Source: an uncultured Prevotellaceae bacterium (lineage in GTDB: Bacteria > Bacteroidota > Bacteroidia > Bacteroidales > Bacteroidaceae). Taken from it: DNA of 64,000 bases. This document shows positions 24,601-34,587 of this stretch, piece by piece. The notes below the pieces were generated by a model, which was given only the letters and a program-made list of their open reading frames with translations, did not search any database and was not told the origin of the DNA. Within the stretch, counting starts at the first letter, position 1. Each line of letters begins with the position of its first letter. Both the position numbers and the translations under genes were made by a program. The stretch lies in the NCBI GenBank assembly GCA_902781315.1, contig CACZIT010000016.1, forward strand, positions 35,934 to 99,933, in the 5' to 3' direction.

Positions 24601-25581
24601 CTATCTGATGATTTTTGACATGATTGTTCTGGAAATTTTGTTCTTGCTCAACAAGCGGAACAAAGAATACTTATAGGTGTAATGCTTGTCGGGCAAGGGG
24701 AATAGCGAGTGAGTTTCGAGTCTTTTCACCCGTCCGTCCAAATCTTCCTGAGATACACCTGCTTTCATCATTTGATACAGGTAGTCCATCGTCAGTTGGG
24801 CAACACGCCTGTTCATAGCGACGCGTTCCATTTCAGGTAGAGTATCAGCCTTATGCTTCAGTTTGTAGATAATCTGCTCAGTATCATCGAGGCGCTTGGC
24901 TACATGCTCATTATCATCCACTTTGTTGACAATAGATTCTTCACGCTTCCGATAATAATAAGGAGCTGAATCAGTAGCTATCACTTTTTCGGCTTTCAGC
25001 ATCAGTAGGGGAGTGAACTCTTCGTCCTCATGATAGATTCCCGGTGTGAAAGTTTGGCCTGCCAGCAGATTCTTTAGGAAAAGGTAACAGCAAGCAGAAG
25101 CATGAAGGTTGTGGGTATGCATATACGAGGCCCCTGTTGATGGAGATTCATACTTGAATGCCTTGCCAGACGGATGATCCTTGTCAGTAAAGTTGAAGAG
25201 CAACATGTCAGGATTCTCTGCACGAAGCAAATCCATGCATTGGCAATAGGGGTCGTTCAGGAGCTTGTCATCTCCATCGATAAACTGTATGTACTTTCCC
25301 TTAGCAACACGCAAGCCATTGTTCCGCGCGACGCTGATACCTTGATTTTGTTGACGCAAGTAGAACAACACGTCCTGGAAGTCTGTCAGCTGTGCAATTA
25401 CCGGAACATCGCTGCCATCGTCAACCAGTATGATTTCGTATTCGCGATGATCCAGACCAAGCGTCAGAATACTTTCGACACACTCTTTGAGCATGTCAAT
25501 CGGCAAGTTGTAAGCGATGATGATAAAACTTACTAACGGCTCTTCCTGTAGAATAGATGTACCAGTTTGTTCAATCTGCAT
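24601..25581 (-). CDS. Family 2 glycosyltransferase (second of the run)
   Basis: 326 residues, GT-A fold. VSFIIIAYNLPIDML opens the nucleotide-binding domain, LVDDGSD the first Asp pair, RNNGLRVAKGKYIQFIDGDD the metal-binding DxD-like site, and EDEEFTPLLM-type HEDEEFTP the catalytic base region. The C-terminal 100 residues are helical and variable. Its first 49 nt overlap the end of the upstream GT2 gene, a strong sign of coupled translation. The sugar is unknown. Confidence 0.88.
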   Translation of the reverse strand: MQIEQTGTSILQEEPLVSFIIIAYNLPIDMLKECVESILTLGLDHREYEIILVDDGSDVPVIAQLTDFQDVLFYLRQQNQGISVARNNGLRVAKGKYIQFIDGDDKLLNDPYCQCMDLLRAENPDMLLFNFTDKDHPSGKAFKYESPSTGASYMHTHNLHASACCYLFLKNLLAGQTFTPGIYHEDEEFTPLLMLKAEKVIATDSAPYYYRKREESIVNKVDDNEHVAKRLDDTEQIIYKLKHKADTLPEMERVAMNRRVAQLTMDYLYQMMKAGVSQEDLDGRVKRLETHSLFPLPDKHYTYKYSLFRLLSKNKISRTIMSKIIR

Positions 25582-26465
25582 AAATTACTCATTCCTAATG
25601 TTTTATACAATTTCACCTTGAGAGGAGGTTTCTCTTGTCCTTCACGCTTGCAGACGCAATCAGGAGAAGGTAGATTTGGCACCTCTCCTGTTTGCTCTGC
25701 AACATCGAGCGCAATGTTTAGAATGTGTGAAAAGTAATCATAATTAATAGGGTAGAGGACACCCTTCCGCTCAATTACTTGCAGATGGGCATCCAGCAAA
25801 TCATGTAGGTCATTCCCGTCTGCTTGAGCCGTAATTCCTTCTAAATTGTAGCAGTAGTTGTACAATCCTTCTGTTGTTGTTGCTATGACATGGCACTTTT
25901 CCAAAAGCACGGGAAGTGTGAAAGCATCTTCGAATTTCTTTCCAGCAGGAAAGGCAACCTGTCTGAACAGTTCCCTCTTGAATATTTTGTTGACTGCATA
26001 GGTATGCTGATAGGCTTTCGTTTCATACCAGTATGCCGCCATATCCACATATTCTTTTTGTCTGAAAAGTCTCTGATTCTGTTTTCGGGGATTGCCAATT
26101 CCCTCGTGTATCGGATACTCCAATATGTCGTAATCATGATGGACAGCCAGCAATTCCATCAAAGGTTTCAGAGTGTTGGAAGCGATATAGTCATCGCTGT
26201 CAATAAAGGTGACATATTCGCCTTTAGCTTTCTTTAGGCCGCTATTGCGGGCTTCACTAAGTCCGCAGTTCTGCTGATGACGAACCACCTGTACCCGGTG
26301 GTCTTTTTGTTGGTATTCATCACATATCTGAGAGGAGCCATCAGTTGACTTGTCGTCGACAAGAATCAGCTGATAGTCACGGAAACTCTGCCCGAGAATA
26401 CTTTCTACACATCGTTTCAGCGTATGTTCAACCTGATAGACTGGAACAATAATTGACAGTTTCAT
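25533..26465 (-). CDS. Family 2 glycosyltransferase (first of the run)
   Basis: 310 residues. KLSIIVPVYQVEHTLKRCVESIL, LVDDKSTDGSSQICDEY, RNSGLKKAKGEYVTFIDSDDYI and KKFEDAFTLPVLLEKC give the complete GT2 motif series with the DxD-like SDD. The sugar and acceptor are unknown. The ATG lies 4 nt downstream of the -7 box, predicting a leaderless mRNA for a three-gene operon (two GT2, one GT4). AT-rich relative to the housekeeping genes, like its neighbours. Confidence 0.88.
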   Translation of the reverse strand: MKLSIIVPVYQVEHTLKRCVESILGQSFRDYQLILVDDKSTDGSSQICDEYQQKDHRVQVVRHQQNCGLSEARNSGLKKAKGEYVTFIDSDDYIASNTLKPLMELLAVHHDYDILEYPIHEGIGNPRKQNQRLFRQKEYVDMAAYWYETKAYQHTYAVNKIFKRELFRQVAFPAGKKFEDAFTLPVLLEKCHVIATTTEGLYNYCYNLEGITAQADGNDLHDLLDAHLQVIERKGVLYPINYDYFSHILNIALDVAEQTGEVPNLPSPDCVCKREGQEKPPLKVKLYKTLGMSNLCRLNKLVHLFYRKSR

Positions 26466-26469
26466 ACTG

Positions 26470-26501
26470 CAAAATTACAAATAAGTGCGTGAATTTCCAA
26501 A
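26470..26501 (-). promoter_or_regulatory. Promoter of the glycosyltransferase run, leaderless type
   Basis: On the minus strand TTTG (26498-26501), a 20-nt spacer and TAATTTTG (26470-26477), then CAGT and the ATG. Confidence 0.75.
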
Positions 26502-26510
26502 TTTAAGTGG

Positions 26511-26518
26511 TATTTTTG
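26511..26518 (+). promoter_or_regulatory. -7 box for the flippase gene
   Basis: TATTTTTG matches TAnnTTTG, 51 nt upstream of the flippase ATG and back to back with the minus-strand promoter. No clear -33 element. Confidence 0.5.
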
Positions 26519-26569
26519 TAGTGATGAATTAAAATATAATGACTATTTTGCCGTTGTTTATTGTAGTTG

Positions 26570-28057
26570 ATGAAAGAAAAGAGTGAACGATATACCCACA
26601 TCTTGAAATATACAGGATTGTTTGGAGGTGTGCAGGGACTTAGCATCTTGGTCGGCATTGTCCGCACCAAGCTGGTTGCCGTATTGCTTGGTACCGAAGG
26701 CGTAGGACTTGCTTCACTTTTCAATTCCACCATCAAACTGGTCAGCGATTCTACCAATCTCGGTATTTCGATCAGCGCCGTCAGGGAAATTTCTGACGCT
26801 TACGAGAAGAATAATGCAGAACGTCTCAGCCATAGCATCATGCTTATCAGGTCATGGAGCATGCTTACCGCACTTTTCGGCATGATGGTCTGCCTGTTGG
26901 CAAGCCCTTTACTCAATCGTTGGACCTTCACCTGGGGCGATCACACCCTGCATTTCGTATTGCTTTCGCCTGTTGTTGCCATGCTTGCGGTAACAGCGGG
27001 AGAAACGGCGGTGCTGAAAGGCACCCGCCAACTGCGCTCTCTGGCAACGATTTCTGTCTATAACGTGATCGTTTCACTTATAGCAACAGTTCCTCTCTAT
27101 TATGTGTGGCATGTGGCAGCCATCGTTCCAGCCCTGTTCTTGGTAGGATTCCTGCAGATGATACTTACTATCGGTTATTCCTATCGGCTTTATCCACTCA
27201 GATTGTCGTTCAGCCGTTCGCTATTGGGCGAAGGACTCGGAATGGTGTGGCTTGGAATTGCTTTCGTCATTGCTGGCATCATGGGCAGTGGTGCCGATTT
27301 TGCTATTCGTGCTTTCCTCAACAACGTTGACTCGATTGATGTGGTGGGACTTTATAGTGCTGGCTATGTGATGACGATGACTTATGCCGGTATGGTGTTT
27401 TCGGCTATGGACACAGAGTTTTTTCCGCGCATCTCCGGAATACCGGAAGTCGGCGAGAAGCTGAATGATGCCGTGAACAGCCAGATAGAAATCTGCATTC
27501 TCCTGGTATCGCCCATGCTGGTTGTTTTCCAGACGTTTCTCCCCATTCTTCTGCCTGTTCTATATACAGGAAAGTTTATGCCGGCATTAGGCATGATGCA
27601 GGTGATGGTGATAGCCATGTTTATACGTGCCGTGAAACTGCCCATTTCCTATCTGCCACTGGCCAGAGGCGACTCCCGTTCCTATCTGCTCATGGAGGCC
27701 TGTTACGATGTTTTTGTCGTTATCGCAGTCGTCTATGGATTCCGTATGGCCGGGCTCACAGGTACGGGCTATGGCATCATGGCTGCTTCCGTTTTCGACT
27801 TCCTGATGCTGTTCTTCTACATGCGCTGGAAATATCGCTATGTGATGTCGGCCACCGTGTATAGATACATCGGACTCCATTTCCCGCTGATACTCCTTTC
27901 TTTTGCAGCCACATTCGCTCCCAGCAGCTGGATCTACTGGACAACGGGCATCCTTCTATCGATCATCAGTGGGGCAATATCTCTCAAAATCTTGTACACG
28001 AAGACCCAAATCTGGGAAAAGGTTAAATCAAAGCTGGGCAAGATATGGAAAAAGTGA
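26570..28057 (+). CDS. Wzx-type polysaccharide flippase / O-antigen translocase
   Basis: About 495 residues, MATE/MVF-superfamily membrane protein with 12-14 hydrophobic helices across its whole length. It begins YTHILKYTGLFGGVQGLSILVGIVRTKLVAVLLG, the classic polysaccharide-synthase start with the GxxGxG-type loop and LGTEGVGLASLFNST. It probably flips lipid-linked glycan repeat units across the inner membrane. A TTG three bases upstream is also in frame, but the ATG at 26570 is the likely start. It overlaps the following GT2 gene by 13 nt and is divergent from the other transferases. I see no polymerase or initiating transferase in the window. Confidence 0.88.
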   Translation: MKEKSERYTHILKYTGLFGGVQGLSILVGIVRTKLVAVLLGTEGVGLASLFNSTIKLVSDSTNLGISISAVREISDAYEKNNAERLSHSIMLIRSWSMLTALFGMMVCLLASPLLNRWTFTWGDHTLHFVLLSPVVAMLAVTAGETAVLKGTRQLRSLATISVYNVIVSLIATVPLYYVWHVAAIVPALFLVGFLQMILTIGYSYRLYPLRLSFSRSLLGEGLGMVWLGIAFVIAGIMGSGADFAIRAFLNNVDSIDVVGLYSAGYVMTMTYAGMVFSAMDTEFFPRISGIPEVGEKLNDAVNSQIEICILLVSPMLVVFQTFLPILLPVLYTGKFMPALGMMQVMVIAMFIRAVKLPISYLPLARGDSRSYLLMEACYDVFVVIAVVYGFRMAGLTGTGYGIMAASVFDFLMLFFYMRWKYRYVMSATVYRYIGLHFPLILLSFAATFAPSSWIYWTTGILLSIISGAISLKILYTKTQIWEKVKSKLGKIWKK

Positions 28058-29043
28058 CGGTGTTGGTGGCGGTGTATAATACCCAGGAGTACCTTGCCGA
28101 CTGCCTGCAGTCGCTTCTCAGGCAGACGTTGAAGGACATTCAGATAGTTTGTGTTGATGATGCTTCAACCGATTCCTCCTTGGAGATTCTGAATGCCTAT
28201 GCAGGGCAAGATGCCCGTATCGAGGTCATCCATCTGCCAGAGAATCAAGGACAGGCCCACGCCAGAAATGTTGCTCTCAGTCATGCACGGGGCGAATTCA
28301 TCTGTTTTCTGGATAGCGACGACTGGCTTTCCGACGACGCACTTGAGCAAACGGTATCAGTTTTTGAGTCGAATCCGATGACCGACAGCGTGTTGTTCCG
28401 ACTGACCTACTGCGATGCTGAGGGCAATAGCGTCTCTTGTTACCCCATGCCTGCAGCTGAAGTATATAGCGGATACGAAGCCTTCAAAGCTAGCCTGACC
28501 TGGAAGATTCATGGGGTCTACATGGTTCGAGCTCATATTCACAAGACTTTCCCTTACGACGAGTCTGCCCGCTCCTACAGCGACGACAACACGACCCGCC
28601 TGCATTATCTGAACTCCAGGGAAGTCAGATGCTCACAGGGTACCTACTTTTACAGGCAACACGCTCAGTCAGTCACCCATCAGGTCAGTATGAAGCGTTT
28701 CGACTATCTGAAAGCAAATGCAAGTATGAAACGCCAACTCATGGAATGCGGTTCGTCTGACGAGGTCCTGAGCATCTACGAGAACGAACGATGGCTCAAC
28801 TGCATAGGACTTTATGGATTCTACTTCAAGTATCGCCATCAACTGGAGCCCTCCGAGCGCGCCACAGGCTTGTCTTTACTTAAAGAAACTTGGCAGAACA
28901 TTGAGACCGAAAGACTGACCTGGCGCAATTGTTATAAGTTCGGCTACATACCTTTCCGCGGCTGTTGGCAATTGTTCCGCATGCAGGAAGAAATCTATTT
29001 TTCGCTTCGAGAAATAAAAAAATGTCTGAAAAACGATGGCTAA
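28045..29043 (+). CDS. Family 2 glycosyltransferase (downstream of flippase)
   Basis: 332 residues. MEKVTVLVAVYNTQEYLADCL, VCVDDASTDSSLEIL, NVALSHARGEFICFLDSDDWL cover the nucleotide and metal sites of GT2. The later YDESARSYSDDNTTRLHYL holds the acceptor-side Asp. The C-terminal third is helical, with aromatic and basic residues. Overlaps the flippase by 13 nt and so is translationally coupled to it; part of the same surface glycan pathway by context. The sugar is unknown. Confidence 0.88.
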   Translation: MEKVTVLVAVYNTQEYLADCLQSLLRQTLKDIQIVCVDDASTDSSLEILNAYAGQDARIEVIHLPENQGQAHARNVALSHARGEFICFLDSDDWLSDDALEQTVSVFESNPMTDSVLFRLTYCDAEGNSVSCYPMPAAEVYSGYEAFKASLTWKIHGVYMVRAHIHKTFPYDESARSYSDDNTTRLHYLNSREVRCSQGTYFYRQHAQSVTHQVSMKRFDYLKANASMKRQLMECGSSDEVLSIYENERWLNCIGLYGFYFKYRHQLEPSERATGLSLLKETWQNIETERLTWRNCYKFGYIPFRGCWQLFRMQEEIYFSLREIKKCLKNDG

Positions 29044-29058
29044 ATGAAGAATATTTCG

Positions 29059-29066
29059 TACTTTTG
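29059..29066 (+). promoter_or_regulatory. -7 box for nhaD
   Basis: TACTTTTG matches the consensus and lies 28 nt before the ATG at 29095. It falls inside the longer in-frame reading from 29044, which argues for the later start. -33 element not evident. Confidence 0.65.
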
Positions 29067-29094
29067 CGAAATAACTATAAAACCATCTTCATTT

Positions 29095-30471
29095 ATGACG
29101 CTCATTATATTGCTGATTCTGTTGCTGTCGTTCTTGCTTATTTCGACAGAAAACCTTACAAATATCAACAAAGCAGCCGTTGCCATCTTTGCTGGAACGG
29201 TAGGGTGGGTGCTGTATATCTCGTACGGCAGCGACTTCGTCATGTCCCAACATCCACAGGAATATGCCGACTACCTCTCCGGAGCAACTGCAACCAGCCT
29301 GACAGCTAAGCAGTTTATTGCCAGCAAAATATTCCTGCCCAACGTTGGTAGAGCCGCCGAAATAGTGCTCTTCCTGCTTGCCACGATGACCATTGTCGAG
29401 ATTTTAAATAATAACGGATGCTTCGACTTCATCCGTCAGTTGCTCAAGACTCGCAACAGCCAGAAGATGCTTTGGACTCTCTCGGCTGTCACCCTGCTTC
29501 TCTCAGCCAATCTTGATAATCTCTCGACCACGCTGATGATGCTGATCATCATGCACGGAATCATCCAAAACCGCCGCCAACGCATGATTTTTGCCTCGGC
29601 TATCGTCATCTCGGCCAGTTGCGGCGGAGCCCTCACCGTCATCGGCGACCCGGCGGGACTCGTGCTCTGGAACCTTGGAAACGTCTCGGCAACTCGCTTC
29701 TCCATGACGATGGCATTGCCGTGTCTGCTTAGTTGGCTTATTATAATTGGGTGGATTGGACGCATGTTGCCCGAACGATGCGACACAGATTGGATCACAA
29801 TGCCCTATCGAGGCGACGACACCCGACTGGCCGTTTGGCAGCGATTGCTGATGTTGCTTGTAGGCGTGGGCGGTCTTTGGTTTATTCCCACATTCCACAA
29901 CATCACCCAACTCAGCCCTTTCCTCGGCGCGTTGTGTGTGCTATCCGTCCTGTGGGTGGTCAATGAAGTCGTCAACCGAAAGCTCATCGATTCCAATCCG
30001 CTCTCTACTCAGCGCAAGCCTCAGGTGATGAAATACAGCGTCATCCAGATGATTCTCTACGTGATGGGCATCATGTTGGCTATAGGTGTAGTGAGCGAGA
30101 CCGGCGTGTTCCGCCAGTTATCGGAGTGGTGCCAGCAGAACGTCGGCAATATCTGGATTATTGGAGTTCTCTCAGGTGTGGTGAGCAGCGTGCTCGACTC
30201 TTTTGCAACGCTCATGACAGTCATCTCACTTCCCGCTTCAGACTCGCTTCCCACTCAGCAGCAGTTCCTTCAGGACGGCCTCTACTGGCCTCTTGTAGTC
30301 TATTGCACGGCGCTTGGAGGCTGCGTGCTCGGCATAGGATCAATCAGCGGCTTGGCCATGCTGAAGATTGAGAGAATGCATATAGGATGGTATTTCCGCC
30401 ACGTAGGTTGGAAAGTTATTGTTGGAATGTTGGTTGGATTGGCAGCCATGTATTTGATGTCGGCATTCTGA
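29095..30471 (+). CDS. nhaD: NhaD-type Na+/H+ antiporter
   Basis: About 458 residues with some 12 membrane segments, related to the IT superfamily (ArsB/NhaD). The segment MTIVEILNNNGCFDFI follows the fourth helix, then LLLSANLDNLSTTLMMLIIM with the conserved Asn-Asp pair, and SASCGGALTVIGDPAGLVLW, the NhaD signature. A second matching half ends with LSGVVSSVLDSFATLMTVISLP and LGGCVLGIGSISGLAM. It would exchange Na+ or Li+ for H+. The longer frame begins at 29044, but the -7 box falls inside it, so I start at 29095. Independent of the glycan genes upstream. Confidence 0.88.
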   Translation: MTLIILLILLLSFLLISTENLTNINKAAVAIFAGTVGWVLYISYGSDFVMSQHPQEYADYLSGATATSLTAKQFIASKIFLPNVGRAAEIVLFLLATMTIVEILNNNGCFDFIRQLLKTRNSQKMLWTLSAVTLLLSANLDNLSTTLMMLIIMHGIIQNRRQRMIFASAIVISASCGGALTVIGDPAGLVLWNLGNVSATRFSMTMALPCLLSWLIIIGWIGRMLPERCDTDWITMPYRGDDTRLAVWQRLLMLLVGVGGLWFIPTFHNITQLSPFLGALCVLSVLWVVNEVVNRKLIDSNPLSTQRKPQVMKYSVIQMILYVMGIMLAIGVVSETGVFRQLSEWCQQNVGNIWIIGVLSGVVSSVLDSFATLMTVISLPASDSLPTQQQFLQDGLYWPLVVYCTALGGCVLGIGSISGLAMLKIERMHIGWYFRHVGWKVIVGMLVGLAAMYLMSAF

Positions 30472-30476
30472 ACCGA

Positions 30477-31451
30477 CTATTCGCGATAGAGCCAAGCCAA
30501 AAATTTGTTCAGCGACTTGATGGAGAACCGGAACCAACGATACTTGGCAACCGGTTTTCCACCGAACTTCAGGATGAAATCCCGGTAATTGCTCTTCTGG
30601 AAAGGCAACCCTGCATCCATGAAATAGATGTGGCGGCAACCTTCCTGCCGTGCCAACTGGATGGCATTCCAGACCGTCATTGTGTTTGGATGGAGACTTG
30701 CTTGGCTCATTCGCTTGGCTGCCATAAACCAAAGATAGGCATTGCCACCCGAAAAGACCAGCACACAACAGCCAATGGCCTTTCCGTTGTGTTCTGTCAG
30801 ACATAGCCGGGCTTCAGGCGACTTCAGCAGTTCTTCAAAAAAAGTGAGCGAGGGCACAAACTTACGCGGCTTCAATCTGTAGTAGGCGCGTAACAGTTGA
30901 TAGAACGGCTTCGGGTCGTCATGTTCTGTCAGTATGCGGGTTACGACACCTGCCTCCTGGCTCTTCCGAATCTGAAGAAGGGTCTTTTCGTCAAGTCGCT
31001 CTTCAGGCGTCATGCCATGTAAAGACTGATGCACTTCCTGCCAACTTACAGGAAAATAACTCTGTTCGCGAAACTGCTTGTAGCCAAACATCTTCTGGCT
31101 GATGTTGCTGAACTCGACATAGAGGCACAACGGGCGTTTGAACTTACTCGTGACAGCCTGCAACAACAATCCAAACACCTCGTCTCGGTCGACGTCGGGG
31201 GCATAATCTCCTTCGCCGAAGATGCGCCCCTGAGTGAACAAATAGGGAGGGAACCACGAACCTCGCCTACGAATACAAGCCAGCAACCGGGCTGCCACAC
31301 TACCGTCTGCTCGCAAGGCAACTGCCATCAGCGGCCGATGACCAGATGTGGCTGCCGCCACCCTGAACAGCTCGCGGCTATGGAAGAAACTGCCCTCGTG
31401 CTCGGCAGGCAAGTCTTCGTAGCGTTCTATGATTCTCGTTTCAAGATTCAT
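30477..31451 (-). CDS. FemAB-like / GNAT-fold acyltransferase
   Basis: 324 residues with two GNAT-like halves as in FemAB and BioF2-type proteins: FFHSRELFRVAAATSGHRPLMAVAL first, then RICLTEH-type RLCLTEHNGKAIGCCVLVFSGGNAYLWFMAA and HIYFMDAGLPFQKSNYRDFILKFGG. The conserved Lys-Phe-Gly-Gly near the end is a family feature. It may add an acyl or aminoacyl group to a surface glycan or peptide; the substrate is unknown. An upstream in-frame ATG at 31508 is possible, but the promoter box at 31457 lies inside that extension. With the start at 31451, the ATG is 5 nt from the box. Convergent with nhaD, 5 nt between stops. Confidence 0.75.
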   Translation of the reverse strand: MNLETRIIERYEDLPAEHEGSFFHSRELFRVAAATSGHRPLMAVALRADGSVAARLLACIRRRGSWFPPYLFTQGRIFGEGDYAPDVDRDEVFGLLLQAVTSKFKRPLCLYVEFSNISQKMFGYKQFREQSYFPVSWQEVHQSLHGMTPEERLDEKTLLQIRKSQEAGVVTRILTEHDDPKPFYQLLRAYYRLKPRKFVPSLTFFEELLKSPEARLCLTEHNGKAIGCCVLVFSGGNAYLWFMAAKRMSQASLHPNTMTVWNAIQLARQEGCRHIYFMDAGLPFQKSNYRDFILKFGGKPVAKYRWFRFSIKSLNKFLAWLYRE

Positions 31452-31456
31452 CGATG

Positions 31457-31464
31457 CAAAGATA
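31457..31464 (-). promoter_or_regulatory. -7 box for the FemAB-like gene, leaderless type
   Basis: Minus-strand TATCTTTG, then CATCG and the ATG, a gap of five bases. Upstream is A/T-rich with a weak TTTC-like -33. Confidence 0.6.
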
Positions 31465-31573
31465 CGTCTTTTTTCTGAAAAAACGCACTCTGACGTTAAA
31501 AAATACACCTATTTATATATATTACGCAGTAGTAATGGTAGAAGAACGGATGTTGCAGGCATCAGCCTCCGAA

Positions 31574-32044
31574 CTATTCGTGATGATAAGGCTCGCCCTT
31601 GATGATGGTGCAGGCACGATATATTTGTTCCGTAAAGACAAGGCGCACCATCTGGTGGGAAAACGTCAGGCGCGACAACGATAGTTTCTCGTTGGCGCGG
31701 GCATAGAGGGTAGGGGAGAACCCGTAGGGGCCACCTATGACAAACACCAGCCGCCTGACAACGTTCTGCTTCTTGCTGAGCCAGTCGGCAAGTTCGATGC
31801 TACGCAGCTCGCGGCCGTGCTCATCGAGCAGCACCACCCAGTCAGAAGGTTGCAATCGCTGCATGATGAGTTCGCCTTCACGCTCCTTCTGCTGCTCCTC
31901 CGTGAGCGCCTTTGTATTCTTCAGCTCGGGAATCACGTACATGCTGAACGGCATATAGTGGCCGATGCGCCCCACATAGTCGTCAATTCCTGCTGCAAAA
32001 TGCTTGTTGGCAGTCTTTCCTACCAGTATCAGTTCCGTCTTCAT
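31574..32044 (-). CDS. rlmH: 23S rRNA pseudouridine-1915 N3 methyltransferase
   Basis: 156 residues, the full SPOUT methyltransferase RlmH. It starts MKTELILVGKTANKHFAAGIDDYVGRI. WVVLLDEHGREL, LVFVIGGPYGFSPTLYARA and LSLSRLTFSHQMVRLVFTEQIYRA form the knotted SAM site with the terminal conserved EQIYRA-like end GEPYHHE. It methylates pseudouridine 1915 in helix 69. An array of 22-bp palindromes lies just upstream, at about 73-182 nt from the start codon. Confidence 0.97.
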   Translation of the reverse strand: MKTELILVGKTANKHFAAGIDDYVGRIGHYMPFSMYVIPELKNTKALTEEQQKEREGELIMQRLQPSDWVVLLDEHGRELRSIELADWLSKKQNVVRRLVFVIGGPYGFSPTLYARANEKLSLSRLTFSHQMVRLVFTEQIYRACTIIKGEPYHHE

Positions 32045-32116
32045 GATCTGCTAAACGATGGTCCTGGTTTCCTTTCTTCGCTGCTTTGTAATCAGTACAA
32101 GATTGTCCCAATCCCT

Positions 32117-32226
32117 ATACCAGCACGTGGTAATACTTGTACCAGGCCGTGGTAATACTTGTACCAGGCCGTGGTAATACTTGTACCAGCGCGTGGTAAA
32201 CAGTTTACCAGGCCGTGGTAATTGAA
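32117..32226. repeat. 22-bp tandem palindromic array 3 (five units)
   Basis: Five units, no indels, starting at 32117, 32139, 32161, 32183 and 32205. The core is TACCAGGCCGTGGTA or close variants (GCACG, GCGCG centres), with linkers ATACTT, AACAGT and ATTGAA. Units 2 and 3 are identical over all 22 bp. The core arms are those of array 2 but the linker and centre differ, so the arrays share palindrome and period rather than full sequence. It lies downstream of the DUF4491 gene and upstream of rlmH. Confidence 0.9.
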
Positions 32227-32235
32227 TGGGAATCA

Positions 32236-32604
32236 TTAATCATCTACTGCATACTTGCTGCGTCCATGATGAACGGGGCACAGCGCCTCGTTCTTGTCAA
32301 TAGGTTGGTATTCATCCTTCCGCTTTGGATTCATGGGGAACCAACCCTTTTCGACACGCTTCTTCTGCGAGAACAATTCGCCGATTGACCACAAGAACGA
32401 GGCGCCAAGCACGCCGATGACGGCCGAAGTGAACACATCGGCCACGAAAAAGGCACCGCAAATGCTGCACAATCCCAGCAAGAGGAACACCCACCAAAAG
32501 CGCGTGCCCCACTTATACTCTACCTTAATAACCAGCGGATGAAACATTCCAATGATCAGAAATGTACACACCGCGATGATAACTCCTGTGTAATGAATTT
32601 CCAT
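32236..32604 (-). CDS. DUF4491 family small membrane protein
   Basis: 122 residues. Hydrophobic segments at about 8-25, 36-54 and 55-77. The N-terminal part YTGVIIAVCTFLIIGMFHPLVIKVEYKWGTRFWWVF is the DUF4491 signature. The C-terminal 40 residues are charged (FSQKKRVEKGWFPMNPKRKDEY) and longer than in some members. It is an inner membrane protein of unknown function common in Bacteroidales. Its promoter faces away from the ATP synthase operon. Confidence 0.82.
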   Translation of the reverse strand: MEIHYTGVIIAVCTFLIIGMFHPLVIKVEYKWGTRFWWVFLLLGLCSICGAFFVADVFTSAVIGVLGASFLWSIGELFSQKKRVEKGWFPMNPKRKDEYQPIDKNEALCPVHHGRSKYAVDD

Positions 32605-32624
32605 AAATGTGATTTTTTTGATTG

Positions 32625-32632
32625 CAAAGGTA
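32625..32632 (-). promoter_or_regulatory. -7 box for the DUF4491 gene
   Basis: Minus-strand TACCTTTG, 20 nt before the ATG at 32604. No convincing -33. Confidence 0.55.
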
Positions 32633-32674
32633 CAATTTTCGTTCGAAATCTTTTCAAGATTAAGATTATTTTAC

Positions 32675-32682
32675 TATCTTTG
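32675..32682 (+). promoter_or_regulatory. -7 box for the ATP synthase operon
   Basis: TATCTTTG, 40 nt before the atpD ATG. TTTC at 32652-32655, 19 nt upstream, is a weak -33. It is the only promoter I see for the eight or nine genes that follow. Confidence 0.65.
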
Positions 32683-32707
32683 CAAGCAAATCTGAATTTA
32701 ACTTTAA

Positions 32708-34249
<1,542 letters not shown>

Positions 34250-34308
34250 ACTGTAATTGGACGATTAAGGATTAGAAAACTATAAATTCCAATACTTAAA
34301 TTACATTT

Positions 34309-34554
34309 ATGCTGAAGCTAAAGATTGTTTCGCCCGAAAAGGTGTTTTACGAAGGAGAGATAGAGAGCATCGTGGTGCCTGGCACGCTGGGACGCTTCGA
34401 GGTGCTCGTGGGCCATGCCCCCATCATCTCCTCGCTTGAGAAAGGCAGCGTAGAGTACACCACTACCGACGGCGAAAAAAATCAGTTCGACATCCATGGC
34501 GGATTTGTTGAAGTGCAAAAAGACGTGATTAGCCTGTGCGTTGAGATTAAGTAA
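34309..34554 (+). CDS. atpC: F-type ATP synthase epsilon subunit
   Basis: 81 residues, only the N-terminal beta-sandwich domain (LKIVSPEKVFYEGEIESIVVPGTLGRFEVLVGHAPIISSL, in parts). The C-terminal two-helix domain that inhibits ATP hydrolysis in many bacteria is absent, as common in Bacteroidetes. Links the gamma shaft to the c ring. 59 nt after atpD. Confidence 0.95.
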   Translation: MLKLKIVSPEKVFYEGEIESIVVPGTLGRFEVLVGHAPIISSLEKGSVEYTTTDGEKNQFDIHGGFVEVQKDVISLCVEIK

Positions 34555-34587
34555 GCATGACGAACAGGAAAGAACATTCTGATAAAG

